Of a stretch of 64,000 nucleotides of DNA, positions 12,237-25,249 are shown in pieces. Both the position numbers and the translations under genes were made by a program. Origin of the DNA: Hemileia vastatrix (lineage: Eukaryota > Basidiomycota > Pucciniomycetes > Pucciniales > Zaghouaniaceae); assembly GCA_030280995.1 (NCBI GenBank), contig JASXTE010000002.1:16746683-16810682 (forward strand), in the 5' to 3' direction. Positions within the stretch are counted from its first letter, which is position 1. Each line of letters opens with the position of its first letter. A model generated the notes under the pieces. The model did no database searches. It saw only the letters and a program-made list of their open reading frames with translations, and was not told the origin of the DNA.

Positions 12237-14176
12237 ATTATTGCAATAATCTAGCTTGATATTTTATTTCTCTTTCTGGTCTTTTTCCAGAATAGATTCA
12301 AGATGAGACAAATTTCAGAAAATAGAAGTACCTATGAGCTAAAACTTATGACACTGCACTAATTTATTCTTATTTTTTAGCTTTTAACTATGTGAATCTA
12401 CTTTTGGATTACCATTTGTATCAGAAAAACCTTCTACAGAAATTAATGAGTGTTCTGCCTGTTTCCTTGAATCATATACCTGGATTGGTGGATTAATTTT
12501 AATTTCATTTTTTGTCAATAAAAACAACTAAACCTATCATGATTTTTTTTTCTTGTGTGACCTATCTCAATATGATATTGGAACTACTCAAAATTGAAAA
12601 TATCTTGAAGATCATAAAGATGGTCACTCTTCTTGGTTGTGTTGCTTAATTCTGTCCTGTGTTTTGTAGTCATACCAAGGTGATAAATTACACAATCACA
12701 GTAAACCTCAAAAATCTTTCACAGGTTATTTTTTTTAGAGAATTGACCAGCTCATGTCTTGAGAATGGATAAATCTCAAGGTTCCAATTCTGTTCTACTT
12801 GATAATCAATTTTGGATATTTTCCTTTTCTTCATTCTGTGTCCTTATAATATGAAGTAGTACACAAAGTATATTCTACCCTATTTCTTGGGGTGCCAAAG
12901 ATAACTCCAAATCAATGTTGTCTATGTGAATAGTATTTTACCATGTAAATGTTTTGCATTTCTAAATACTACTTTTAGTAATTGCATGATTAGCAATAAG
13001 CTCAACATATTTTAATGTAATTGACTTGAGGTACAGATATTAATTGAAAATTTATCCTTTCTCAACAGAGAAAGGAAATATTTGATCAAATAATTATAGA
13101 TATTAATCTTAGATACTAATTTTTTCAGTTTTTTTCCTATCAAATTTTAACTTATTGGAACATAACCAAGTTGTGCTTTCAAAAGCCAAAAAACTTCTTC
13201 AGTTGGTTTCAATCTTTTCAAATTTAATATTTCAAAATAGATAGCAATAAATCATTAAAAATGGGTGATACTTCAGAATATATATATGAAGATTATAATA
13301 GAAGGCTAACTATAATTATTACAGTAAATTTACTGATGTGTCAATGTATCATGGTTAAATATTTTGATTTTATTTTATGTATTAATTTAGAGTTGATTTA
13401 TTGAATATTCCTTCATATTGTTGGAAGGAAAGTCACTCTTCTAAAAAGCAATTTAATCTGCTAAAAACAGTAAAAAACAGATTAAATATCTATCCCATTA
13501 TGTTCAATTTTTATAGTCATGGACTGTGATATCATCCTTGATATAGTATGTAATTTGTAAGACTTACTTTCAAGGAATATTTGAGTAATATGAAGGAAAA
13601 GTCCTACCTGATCATGAAATTAATGATATTCAGAGGCCCTTTCACTCTTTCCACAGAAAATTTACTTTAATAATAATGAGACTGAGAGACAGATTGGATT
13701 TATCAATTTAAAACAAGCAAAGGAGGGAATATGTAGTGTATATAGCAAGAATGTGTTGTAATTTGAGTATGTAAAAAAATTGTGTTTCAATCAAAGTGAT
13801 GATGTGCTTCAGGTCATCTCCTTATATGCATTGGAAACCATGTAGAATTTATACAATTACAGTAAAACCTGAAAATCTTTTGAGTTATTTGTTTCCAGCC
13901 TCCCCACAAAAAACTTGTGTTTAGGTTACTTTGGGCAGGGAATAAATTGCAAGAAAACCACAATATTTTCAGATTTAGCTGTATATTCATCACTTGTGCA
14001 GTTTCAAACAGTGTTGTCCCCTGGTCATTATGGAATCCAAGGACCAATGTAGTTGATAAATGAGCCTTCTGCAAGGCATTGTATTGTCAGGCGCATTAAG
14101 CACCAAGTAAGATATCTTTAATGGGGATATCTTGCACAAGTTGGGGATATTGTAGAGAGGGACATTGGGATAAATA
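12237..14176. other. AT-rich intergenic DNA
   Basis: No gene, RNA or clear repeat is supported. Two loosely similar stretches (about 12,690-12,735 and 13,845-13,895, both with ACAGTAAA-CCT-AAAATCTTT) hint at an old duplication. Confidence 0.35.
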
Positions 14177-14180
14177 AATA

Positions 14181-15839
14181 GGGGGTATCAAAATTATGGA
14201 TCTGAAAAAAGAGATCAGGAATTTTTTCTTCCTTAATCAGACATTATTAATTGTGCCTAAGGGCTAGTGGATGAGAAATGCACAATAATGCATTATCCTA
14301 CCTCTTATACCCCAATTCACATTCCAAATTCCTTATCTCCAGCTCATCACATCCTTGATTTATTTGTAAGCAAGTCACATAAAATATAATGGTGGATTTC
14401 ATCCTTATATCTCTCTTCACTCTAGGGTACTTACTTTTTTGGGAAAAAAACATAAGATTATGTTCTATCTACTCACCCCCCTACTCATTTTGTAGCAAAT
14501 GTCTGCTTCCCTCATCACCTACACTTTCAACCAACAACAATTAAGCACCATTCTACTAGAAAGCAGCTTGTGTCAGCCATGAATATTATTTCTTTAGCTT
14601 TAATTTCTGACTTTGATTCTGACGCTGATTTGGAAGACACTTTAGCTTCTATTTCTATTCTTTCAAAAAATTGTTACATCAACCAAAGGGGGCCAAATCT
14701 TATTCATGATCCCAGATACAGTCTCCATAAATTCTCAAAATTCCTCCTTTGAACTTCACATAATTCCTTCATCAAACATTAGAAACTTATCTCTGATCAC
14801 ACTATTTTTCATAAAAATTCTCATAATAAACATTGTGATCCTTCCATTCAACTTGCTGTTGCACTATGTTTTTTTGGATCAAATGGAAATGGTGCTTCTA
14901 TAGAAAATATCTTTACCATAGGATATGGTACTGTGGTATTATATACAAGGAGCAGTATGATTTAAATTCTTTCCCTCAAATCCCAAACACTTGCTTGGCC
15001 AACTCAACAACAGTGACTTGAATCCTGTCAAGTAATTCAAGCTGAAGGTTTATCTGGCTGTGTTGGTTTTGTTGATGGCACAACTAAACTGTTGAGTGAA
15101 AAGCTTACTCATGATGGAAGCCATTATTTTTATTGGAAAAAAGGGCTTTATAAAGTTGTTCTACAATTTCTCATGTCTCATAAACTGACTTTTAATCTTA
15201 TATCTAGAGACTGTGTCACTTTTCAACTTGTGTGCAATGTCATTTAACATTCATTGGTTTTCATAGTGGCTTCCCTGGCTCATTTCATGACTCTTCCATG
15301 TTCCAAAGAATGAAGATTTCTTAAAATTATGACTTATACTTTAAAAAATTCCAGTACCTCCTTTCAGAATCAGCATATGAAAGTGGATATTACATTATAC
15401 CTTCTTTCCAAGGTGCAAATATAGAAAATGACCTAAAAACAAATTTTAATTATCACCTTGAAAAATCAAGAGTAAAAATTGAACATGTTATTTAGATTTT
15501 AAAGGGAAGAGGTTCTGGTCTCCAGGAGTTTAGAATCCAATTTCAAAAAAAATTATAAATCAAAACAGCAAATCATTGGGTAATTAATTGTGTAATTCTC
15601 CACAATATCCTAGCTTATTTGAAGGATAAGAGGTATGATCTTTATGAAGAAGAGGTTCCTGAACCCACACCAGAATTCCCTCCCTTAATTCACAATACTT
15701 ACTTTCCACTGAGATATTCACCATCATTATTCCAATAACACTCCAAAATTTCTAAAAAAATTGCACACTATTAATTTTAATTAATAAAATATTGCTAAAA
15801 ACTTTTCATTAATGAATCATTTTTTTAAAAAGTACCCCC
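14181..15839 (+). mobile_element. PIF/Harbinger-like DNA transposon, degenerate
   Basis: The interval starts GGGGGTATCAAAATT and ends in GTACCCCC. With flanking TA bases the inverted ends read AATAGGGGGTA at 14,177-14,187 and its complement at 15,833-15,843. It encloses the decayed transposase at 14,510-15,740. The start GGGGGTATCAAAATT is also found, as GGGGGTCTCAAAGTT, at the end of the element carrying the SANT-like gene (38,511, minus strand) and as GGGGTATCAATGTT at 27,867. The inverted repeats are short (7-11 bp), so the exact right boundary is uncertain. Confidence 0.55.
14510..15740 (+). pseudogene. PIF/Harbinger-type DDE transposase, broken
   Basis: Three frames together show the order expected for a DDE_Tnp_4 transposase: GCVGFVDGTTKLL with the first catalytic Asp (about 15,060-15,095), HDGSHYFYWKKGLYKVV, then GFPGSFHDSSMFQRMKI with the second Asp (about 15,256-15,317), LLSESAYESGYYIIPSFQG, and RVKIEHVI-ILKGRG with the third acidic residue as Glu (about 15,470-15,510), ending WVINCVILHNILAYL. 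At least two frameshifts and several stops (TAA, TAG) break it. The N-terminal region (14,510-14,990) is poorly preserved. Function in intact relatives is cut-and-paste transposition, usually together with a Myb/SANT-like partner protein. Confidence 0.75.
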
Positions 15840-15873
15840 TATTACCCTCCCTCCATTCCCCACTTAAAAAACA

Positions 15874-16035
15874 ATCCAGGAAGGTAGCTTCCTTCCTGGA
15901 TAGCCCAATACCTTCACCCACCCTCTCTTAAATGACTAGCCATCCAGCAAAGCCAGCTGGATGGCTAGCTAACGAAATACCTACCAAAATAAACAGCCAT
16001 CCAGAAGTTCCAGCTGGCTGGCTGGCTATCTACAT
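15874..16035. repeat. Hairpin cluster
   Basis: Two inverted repeats lie side by side just outside the transposase interval. ATCCAGGAAG pairs with CTTCCTGGAT (15,874-15,901). CTAGCCATCCAGC pairs with GCTGGATGGCTAG across a 7-bp loop (15,936-15,968). A third, poorer one (AGCCATCCAG and CTGGCTGGCT) follows near 15,995-16,027. All reuse the word ATCCAG. Confidence 0.7.
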
Positions 16036-16666
16036 ACTACAACATACCACCACATACCACTGTCAATCCCTTTTTAATTGATAAGCTACCCCCACACCCC
16101 TACGCAAAACAAAAAAATATAAATAAACAGATTTACCCTTCCACCAACATATATGTACTACCTACCCTGCCAACCCCACTGCCTATTGAATAAAAAACAA
16201 CCATCCAGACAGCTATTTATGATTAATTAATAATTTTTTTTACAGAATATTAGAATAAAAATACATTCTTTCAATTGAAGTTAGAAACAACTTTGTGGTG
16301 GCAAATTTTAAAAGTCTTTTATTTTATATTATGTGTGTATTTACTAATATTAAAAAATTATTTTGTGTTTTTGTTTGACCAGTAAAAGTTTTTTTCAAAA
16401 AACAAAAAATTCTGTTCCTTCTGATTCAAGCCTTAAACCTCTATCTTCATCTTTATTTTCATTATCATATTTTTCAATATCTGCATCATTTCAATCTTCA
16501 TCAAAAACTTCAAAAAAAAAAAGATGATTGATCTTATCAGAATAAAAGAAATTTAAACAAGAAAAATCACTTGGATAGTTTATTTGGCAAAATATCAAAC
16601 ATCAAGTATCACAAAACTAAATTCAAGAAAAAAATAATTATCCAAAAATGTTACCAGAAGATATAA
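16036..16666. other. AT-rich spacer
   Basis: Nothing beyond AT-rich sequence is supported. Confidence 0.35.
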
Positions 16667-19600
16667 AACCACACAATATGGGGGGCAGACTTGCTAGCAA
16701 GTCCACAACCTTGAACCCAAATTCTTATTTATTTGAGCATCACTTGAGGTGTTGATGAAGCTGGCAAGAGACATGAATGAATCCTTGTTGAACTCACTGT
16801 GAAGACAACTTGAATATATACTTAATTTCAGTAAACCATTACATGAAAACATCTTGAAATGTGGCTAGTATGATTTTTTGAATAAATGTTGAAATAAGTG
16901 CACCCCATAAACTAACCAGGCCTATAAATAAAAAAGATATAATTATTTTTGGCTTTCTTTTACATTCTTTTAAAATGAAAATATTTTCAATTTATATTGA
17001 ATCAAATTCAATTATTAAATCATATAGGTTCTGAGCTCAAATATGTAGATAAACTATTAAATATCATAAGAAATTGTTAGAGAAAGAATATTTAATGCAG
17101 TGATACTATTATAAAATTTCTTTTCATTGAAACTTTTGAGTAAAAAAGATTATTTTTTCCTATTATATGACTAGATAGTAATAAATATTATGAAGATTTA
17201 AAATATATGTAGAAGGTAAGAAATTGTCAAAAATAAATTTTAAAAGAATTTTTTCAACCATATAATTTGTAAGAACTATATGTAGATATATAATTTTATC
17301 ACCAGTAGATGAAAACAGTATATGTGTACTATTAGTCTTTAAAAATTAGATGTATTTATCTTCCAAATATATGAATGTAAATGTGGAAATTTAAATTTTA
17401 TTAAATCAAATTGTAGAATAAATTTTTACAAGAAGTCTAGTGGTTATTTTGTGTTCAATTAATCACACTTTCCATTCTATGTAACCTTGGTTATTTAATT
17501 TCTCTATTCAGTAAATTTGTTTGGAAAAACTATTTTCCATTCCTCTCCTATCCTTTACATTTTAATAAACTCAAAAATATCCCCCTCTCTCATTTTCAGC
17601 CCCTTAACGCTCATGTTCTTATCCTGCTCCCAACCTTACTTAACCCTATCTTATCCCTTCTCAACCCTCTCCACAATTTCTAATAAATTTTGCCTCTATA
17701 CAAGCCACTCTCAACCCCTTTTAATTAATGGAAAGAAAGGCACATTGGAGTTGGAGGAAAAATAAATATCTTTGAAATGAAACAAAAAGGGTGAGTTGAC
17801 AGGTGGAGAGGGTAGGAAGGGGGTGGGGATGGAATCAAATGGTGTAGAAAGGGTTAGGAGGGTAGCAAAAGTAGTAGTGAGGGGTGAAAATGGTAATAAG
17901 ATTTATGGGATAGGATGGGAAAAGTATAAATATGTGTATTGAAGTATGGGGAGGGCAGAAAAAGCATTTGAATAAATTTCAAAGTCTTCAGAAAGTAGTG
18001 AAAGGGGTGGGTATATGGGAATGGTAGAAAAAGGGGTAAGAAGGGGCAGTGAAACCCAGAGAAAGGGTAAGAAGAGGTGATTGAGGGAGCAAAAAAAGTG
18101 AAAAAAATATCATGGTGTACTCTGACGTTTGTCTGAACATCAGAGTACACTATCATCTAAAATTTCTTACTACAGACACAGCCATAGTTGGACTAAATGA
18201 GGACTGGTTGACAGCTGTAAATTAAATATCTTGTGAGAACTAAGATTCATAGAATTTTGTAAATTTAAAAATGTGGCATTTTCTGATTTAAGGTGATTTA
18301 TAAAACCTTGTTCAATTTATAATAAAGCTGTCTTGTATCATTTGAAAGAATACTATATTCCAAAGAATAAGCATTTATATATAAAAATTAAAAATGAAAT
18401 AAAATTAAAAATATATTACATATAATTTTATGGAAAATTATTTCTAATTATTCTTATAATTAGAAAATAAATAGAAAATTTTATAATGAGAAACAAATTT
18501 AATCAAAAAAACCCATATTAAAATTCAAACCATTGATATTGACATGATAAGGTGAAATTTTGTATCTTTTACTTCAACATTCATCTCTGTTGAAGATGTT
18601 CAGAACAGATTTAATATGCATTGTTGGGTTTGAAAACAAATATAACACAAATTTTTTTGATACATACACCTTTAAGCTTGATTTTTTACCTTTATAGTGT
18701 TATATATACCTGAATGAATACATGTAATTATCACAAATTTAAGAAAAAAATAATAATTAAATTTCTCAAAATATATATTACTATTTATTCAACAGGAGTA
18801 AAAATGTTTTTAATGCTCCTCATTACTAAATATATTTTATGTCAATGAACATATACAGTTTTCAAAAATATTATATCTAAGCTTTGATGGAAATTAGATA
18901 GAAATATCAATGTAATCCAGTTTCTGAATGTTCTTGAAGCTGACTTAAAATTTTTTTGAGTTTGATCTCAGACTTTTTAATTATAAAAAAGTAAATTTCC
19001 TGATCAAATGGATTTATGTTAAATGCTACATGAATTTTTGGAAATAAATAAACCTTTGATTAATCTTAAAATCTTTTTTATTTGAAAAACATGCATATGA
19101 GTTTCACTATATTATAGTGTAACATTTTTCAAATTATAGATTAAGGGAAGCACTAATCTTAGTTTTTTTTGAACTATACTACATAAGATAATTTTTCTAA
19201 TTTTAAGTTTATGTTTTAGCTACTTTTAAAGAGGAAATTTCTTGTTATAAACATAAATGATGAAATTCCTTCTGAGTATTGAATTACTTTTTTTAAAACT
19301 GTATTTCTATTTTTTAATGAAAAATCAAGGGAAAAACTAATTTAATATATCAAATAAAAATTGCTTTTCACCAATTGAAACTTCAATATAAATTAAGCCA
19401 ATGTCCTTGATTTTTTTATCTAAATAGTTGAAATAATTATTGTTTTTTATAAGGTTTATTAATAGTATACTAATTTAATTATTAGATAAGGGATATACCA
19501 AAGAGAAAATATGTAGTCTTTTATTGTAAAAAAAATCAAATATAATGTAATTTATAGATTTTATTGTTCAATGTTGTAAAAATTAAATATATTACTTATT

Positions 19601-21127
19601 AATTTGATTATCCAATTTCTAATAAAAAGCTAACATTTAAAGAAAATTTTATTTATTTCACCTGAGACTTATGTTTAATTTTTAAGCTCTTAATTATGAT
19701 GGTGAATACTTTTAATTCCATAAAACAAGAGTTCCCACCTGTGTTTTTGAACTCTATTTAAATTTTATAATAAATATATTTAATTATTCAAAATAAATAT
19801 TTGAAATATTTTCTTAATTTTTAATTTATTTTAATATTTGCATTTTCTATGAAAATAACTCAAATTATCTATTGTATATATTTTTAAACAAAATTTCATA
19901 GTGATTTTTTCTTTAAAAACTGGTGAAATTATAAAAAAATCAATCTTCCTTTTCATTAGAGTGACTTAAAAATCATACAGCCTAAAATTGAGCCTTGAAT
20001 CACCTCTTTTCAAATATAAACACTATCTATAATTTTTGGTTACAATTTCCAGGTGTACACTATTTTTATCCACAAAAAATGTATTCATGATCATAATAAC
20101 CTTGAATTTAAAATTCAAAGAAATATCTATTGGCTTATCTTAATTTTTAATTCAAAATTAAAGGTTCTTTTGAGTTGTGTGTTTTCTCAAAATTAGAAAT
20201 TCACAGATTAGTGATTTATTTCTTCAACTGCATGAGATTCATTTTCTGATCTAATATATTTTAAAGAATATTAATGGAAAAAATACAAGAAGCATATAAT
20301 TTCAGATATTCATTGTATTTAATTAGGAAATCATATATATTGATTTTTTAGTTAAGGAATCACTATAAATATAAAAGATTTAAATTAATTTCCTTACTCT
20401 TTTTATTTTTTCTTGAATTTTCAAATTCCAAAAAATTATTAGAATATACCATTTCCAGAATTAGAATTACTTTAAAATATCAAATCAGATTTTTTTCATT
20501 TATTAGTAATTGGTGCAATGAAACTAGAAGTGTGCTTCTTTTAGTAAAAAATTAGCAAATAACACATTGCTTTTTCTTTTTTTTTGGTTTTGTTCATTTT
20601 GTACCAATTTCTAGAATTTAAAATTTAAGAGTTCTGATGGTTAAATGTATTGATAATGTAATTCATTTAAATTCAAGAAATAATATTGTATAATCTTAAA
20701 ATTTATGTATGAGAAAACAAAACTTCACCTTATATATTTTTACTGATAATATTACTTTTGTGAGCTTTTAAATAACACATATGTGCTATAAAAATGAAAC
20801 TTTTTAAAAATTATAATTTTTATAAATTTTCTTCTTAAATTAATCAAAAAGTCAAAAATAATGATTATGAAAAAAAAAATTATATTTTTTTTAAGATAGA
20901 ACTCTAAAAAAGAATCCAAATATATTTTATTTGTGAATAATGTGGATTAAGCAGATTCATAAATTTTTAGTGTATTTATTTCTATCCTTTTTTTATTTAA
21001 TTTTCACCATTATTTCAGTATATATTCATCTAACAGTCATGAAGAGTTCATTCTGAGTTCCATATGAGTTTCATCTGACTTCAAGTTGAGGACTTGCTAG
21101 CAAATCCACACAAAATATTGTGTGGTG
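16667..21127 (-). mobile_element. 4.46-kb non-coding DNA element with MITE-1 ends
   Basis: The left end (ACCACACAATATGGGG, then GACTTGCTAGCAAGTC, then CAACCTTGAACCCAAATTC) matches the complement of the right end of MITE-1. The right end (GAGTTCCATATGAGTTTC, AGTTGAGGACTTGCTAGC, ATATTGTGTGGTG) matches the complement of its left end. So the two MITE ends flank 4.4 kb in inverted orientation. The interior is very AT-rich with no transposase I can recognise. It includes a C-rich then G-rich tract (17,520-18,080) and a hairpin at 18,115-18,150. A clean target duplication is not visible (TAA left, AAG right). Confidence 0.5.
18115..18150. repeat. Hairpin, 11-bp arms
   Basis: GTGTACTCTGA pairs perfectly with TCAGAGTACAC across a 14-bp loop. 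It marks the end of the purine-rich tract inside the 4.46-kb element. Confidence 0.7.
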
Positions 21128-21254
21128 AAGTGAGATGACCTATTTCAATCCTGGGATATCCTCTTATGGAGAGATTGAAACATTAGAGCAATCAGCCCTT
21201 AATAACCCAAAAATTGAGGGTCTTCAAACTTATCTTTTTTATAAATTCACCATA

Positions 21255-21515
21255 CACTATGCAATATAGGAGGTGGACTTGCTAGCAAGTCTTCAACCTG
21301 AACTCAGATGGAACTCAGATGGAACTCAGACTGAACTCATATTAAACCCATACTGAACTCTACTTGAAGACCCACATGAAACTGTTCTGCTGAGTGGTGT
21401 TCATCCCTGATTGTATGGTTCCTTTGTCAATAGCTCAATGTGTGTTCAATCTGGGGTGAGTTTGAATCCAAGGTTGCAGACTCGCTAGCAAGTCCACCCC
21501 CCATATTGTGTGGTG
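21255..21515 (+). mobile_element. MITE-1 copy b (261 bp)
   Basis: Same length and nearly the same sequence as the copy at 511-771: CACTATGCAATATAGGAGG at one end and CCCCCCATATTGTGTGGTG at the other. It is flanked by ATA at 21,252-21,254 and 21,516-21,518, a direct 3-bp target duplication. Confidence 0.85.
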
Positions 21516-22610
21516 ATAAGAAGACATTTTAATCAGTCTCTTCTTTGTGCACATACAAAACTGACACATTGTGGTTAGGCCAGGCCTTTTTTCACAACCA
21601 TCATCTCCTGGAGGTGCTAACCATATAGAAGCTTCTGTAGAAAATCTTATAGTACTAGCTATAGGCCTTGACCAAGGGAGTTGGAGTAAAACCAGAGAGA
21701 AAAACCCCTGTACCTTTAGAAAAATAAGTGAGATTTACCTGCTACAGTAAATTGGTTCATGTTTACCAGAAGCCCCTTTTCAACATACTTGACTGCCTGA
21801 TCAGTCAAGAAAGTAGTCTCCAGACAGACTACCAAAACAAAGAACTGAAATGTAGATTAATTTCCACACCAGAGAAAGCAATGATACTTGATGTAGGTTG
21901 CAAATCCACACCAGAGACAGCAATAATACTTGATATAGCTTGCAAGACTATACCAGAGAAAAAAGTTTCTAAGTTAAGTTAAATGAAGAACTCACTTTGA
22001 AACAAACACAGCCAAATGTGGCCAGAAAACAGTGAAAACTGAGTGAGGAACAAGGATATCACCTCTGAATGGTTGTATGATAATTTAAGTTGCCCCAAAC
22101 TGTCTTATTCACTATATACACACAGACTACTAACTAAGAGCCCATGCACACCCACGAATTTGGTGTTTCTGACCGCCAAATCACACAAAACCTCCCTAGA
22201 AACGCTTCCCAGCCCTCTAGCACTGAGGCGGGCGGTCTGCCCAAAGTTGGAAGGCCCAACCACCCTGAATCCAGAAAACCACCAAAATACTTAGAAAAAT
22301 CATCTACAACTACTAAAATCTTTAAAACACATAATTATGCTATAACAACATTGAGACATGAAATGTAGAGAAAATTCAGCTAATTCCAATGGTACTAAGC
22401 ACTTAACCCTAAGACTTAAGGTTATCCCATAAAACACAAAAAAAATTCAACAGCAATTTTTTAAAATGAAAAATGAGAAATTATCCCCCAAATACTTAGA
22501 CTATGAAAAATGTCATCAAGACATAAAATATAGAGAAAAACTGGGGAAATCTAATGGTAGTATCCACATCCCCGAGGTCTTAATATTTGCTGCATAATTT
22601 GAGAAAACAC
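21516..22610. other. Unassigned repeat-like region
   Basis: At 21,637-21,720 the sequence (TGTAGAAAATCTTATAG, then GGGAGTTGGAGTAAAACC) resembles the minus-strand LTR end of family D at 25,250-25,330, but the similarity does not continue, so an LTR is not proven. At 22,205-22,260 and 22,665-22,710 the motif GTTGGAAGGCC recurs in GC-richer context. No protein is recognised. Confidence 0.3.
21864..21975 (+). repeat. 42-bp tandem repeat, three units
   Basis: CCACACCAGAGAAAGCAATG recurs at 21,864, 21,906 and, diverged, at about 21,948. The 42-bp step is a multiple of three, so one frame reads a 14-residue repeat (TPEKAMILDVGCKS, TPETAIILDIACKT, IPEKK). Whether it is coding is unknown. Confidence 0.6.
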
Positions 22611-25111
22611 CTAATTATTTAAACAATGCCATTTAAGGCATACCAAAACAACACCAAATAAACCAAGAAATGACTCCGCCAATGTTGGAAGGCCGCACCG
22701 CCTCATATCATCACCAGTGATTTTAAAAGTAATTCCCATACCAGTCTGATAACCTATTCTAGCTTCAAAATCCATCAAAAATGTCCCACCAATGACTGTT
22801 TTCACAGCTCCTTTGGCCACATAAAAATGAACCCTACCAACAGATCCACCTACACTTAATTTGACATTTTCAGCCGTCCCCATATGTTTGGTTGCATGTC
22901 TGCCTATACCTCTCAAATTTCAACCTGTGCCAGATTTTATTGGCAAGCCTATAATTATTGCTTGCTCTAAGGAAATTAAGTTAATTTGAGACCCAAAATT
23001 CACCCAGGTCTTTACCTCTTTACCACTTAACATTACCATTGAATAACCTAGAGGAGCAGAAAAATGAGTTTCCACCTTCTCTCTAAAAATCTACACATTT
23101 TAACATATATACTCCACCTCTCCTAAAGATACCTGTCTCCTTGTCAGATTCTTCTTTTGCTTCTCTGAAAGGGCAGGACTAATCATAAATAATTTTCCCA
23201 AAGATAAAGGAATCTGGAGTTGATTCACTTTACACAAAAGCATCCCAATAGAATTTTCTTGACCAGATACCACTGGCCTTTCATATTGAACATTATTTTT
23301 AATAAACTTGGACCTGGGAACCTCTTGGGGATCCACATTGCCATCTTGACCACCCATAATAACATCTTCATCCACAATAACCCTAGCTCCATCACCAGCT
23401 TCTTTCACTAATCCAGATCCATCACTGGTTCTACTTACCCCTTCTGTATGAGTGGGATCAGCAAAAATTGGTTGGGAAAAGTTGTTATTGGTACATCTTC
23501 CTCAGAATCATATTTTTCATCTTTGGTAATAGGCTCCCCATTTAAATCAAATTTTCCATAAGTGGTAGGCCCCATATCTGCCATCCTCTTCTGCATTTAA
23601 TAAATTATGTCCTTGGTGTAAGAATTCTTTTCAATCTTCTTAATTTCTGCCATGCCTGGTTTAGCCCTAAGTTGGCTTTGAATGCTACTTTTAGCTTTAG
23701 TATCAGCTGCTCTTCTGGCAGAATCAACATCATACTCCCCACTAATACTGTTAAAATCCACCTTGGCAACCATTCCCAACTAAAATACACCAAATGATGT
23801 TGTAAAAATGGCCTTACTGGCCTCCATTTCTTTTCCCTTATCTATTTTTCCACCATCAGTACCACCATTCTTTTTACCACCTTTAGTATTTTCATCATCA
23901 TCACCAGTTATTTCTTCAAATCTGGCTCTCCTTTCAGCCATCATGTTTCTTCTAACTAAATCTGAGGGAGCTTTCCCGTCACTGTGTTTGATGAAAGATC
24001 CATCATGAAATTTGTAAATCTTTCCATCAAATTTTACTCTACCAGCCTGCAAGTCCCTATCTGAAAAATAAAAGTCTTCTGTGTTGTTCCCCCTCCTATT
24101 TCAATAGGAGTACACCCTAGGTTCCCTATTAACACCTCTATAACCATTTCCACCATTACTACTACTACTGCTATTGCCAGTTCCAGTCCCATTATACTTG
24201 TTTCCATTGCCATTATCTCCATAATTCCTCCTCTCATAACCTCTTGAATAATAAGATGAAGAAGTAGAAGTCAAAAGCACAGGTGCTCTGTTGGCCTTCT
24301 GAGTTTCTTGAACAAACATTTTTGAGCTACTTAGTTGATTCAGCTAAATGATACACCATTTTATTATCAAAACTCTCCTCAACCTTAGCAACAGGCAGAC
24401 CCAACTGAGCCTTCTTTTCCTTCTGAGCCTTGACCATAATATTGTTTTTTTGGCCAAAACTTCAATAACCTTGCTAACATATTGAGTGCAGGATTCTTGA
24501 TATTTGTCCAAAGATATTAATTTTATATTCGCCTGAATATTTTCTTTGATTACCTCTAGAGAAGGAAGTTTCTGTTCTCCATTTGGTAAATACTTCATCA
24601 AGTTTTTCCTAGACAGCCCCTTCAACACATCCATTCTGATTTCCTCACTAAATGATGACCAAAATAAATCTTTTGCCTGATTTTCATGACCTATCTCCTC
24701 CACCAAAATCAAATATTTCATCACTTCATCAAACTGCCTACATAAATTTTTGAAGTACACCATAGTTAGAGCACCACCTTTGACTTTCCAATCACTGAAA
24801 ATCTTGTTTAGTTCCACCATAATATACCTGATTCCCCATCTATCAACCATCTCCTTCAAAAATTTTAACCAGTCATATCTTTTATAACCATACATAGCAA
24901 TTCCCTCCATTTACACCTCACTGTCCACTATAAAGAACCTAATTTTCTTCTCTATGTCCAAATGTGAAGCCCCATCAACAGCATCAGAAGCTTCATACCA
25001 ATTCAAAAACCATTTAACTTCTTCCCCATTTAACTTGGGCCCATCCTAAAATAGAATCCTGACTGACACATTTACAGGAAGAGAGTCATTAGATCAAGTA
25101 GCAGAAGACAT
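22611..25111 (-). pseudogene. Family D gag-protease, minus-strand copy
   Basis: The product would be the structural gag and protease part of an LTR retrotransposon. Reading starts at ATG 25,111 (MSSAT) and proceeds leftward through KYQESCTQYV, FVQETQKANRAP, a Gly/Asn-rich linker, a ruined zinc knuckle (YSY-stop-NRRGN, Cys and His lost), RVKFDGKIYKFHDGSFIKH, then a protease-like block in which the catalytic D(T/S)G reads NFG, followed by GGTFLMDFEARIGYQTGMG. Stops and frameshifts occur throughout. No reverse transcriptase or integrase follows. The protease block with FLMD matches the outer element at 52,200-52,500, so the families are relatives. Confidence 0.7.
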
Positions 25112-25225
25112 CCCAAAAGAATATAAGATAAAACTGTTAAAACAAGATAAGTGTTCATTAAATAAGCATCTTGAAGGCTAAGTAAGTTCAGATACCAAGT
25201 AAGATTGATTAAATTCTAGAGCATT

Positions 25226-25249
25226 CAAGCCCCCATTTACTGCCACCAA
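25226..25249 (-). other. Candidate primer-binding site, family D (minus)
   Basis: On the minus strand TTGGTGGCAGTAAATGG follows directly after the LTR end TCTACA. It starts with the TGG expected for pairing with a tRNA CCA end. The tRNA is not identified. Confidence 0.35.

Noticed and set aside
17854..18156. 100-codon minus-strand frame
   Set aside because: It is a by-product of the purine-rich tract; Phe/Pro/Ser-rich composition without any domain.
21637..22610. 3' LTR for the minus-strand family D copy
   Set aside because: Only ~80 bp at one end resemble the LTR terminus; the remainder does not align by eye, so a full LTR is not claimed.
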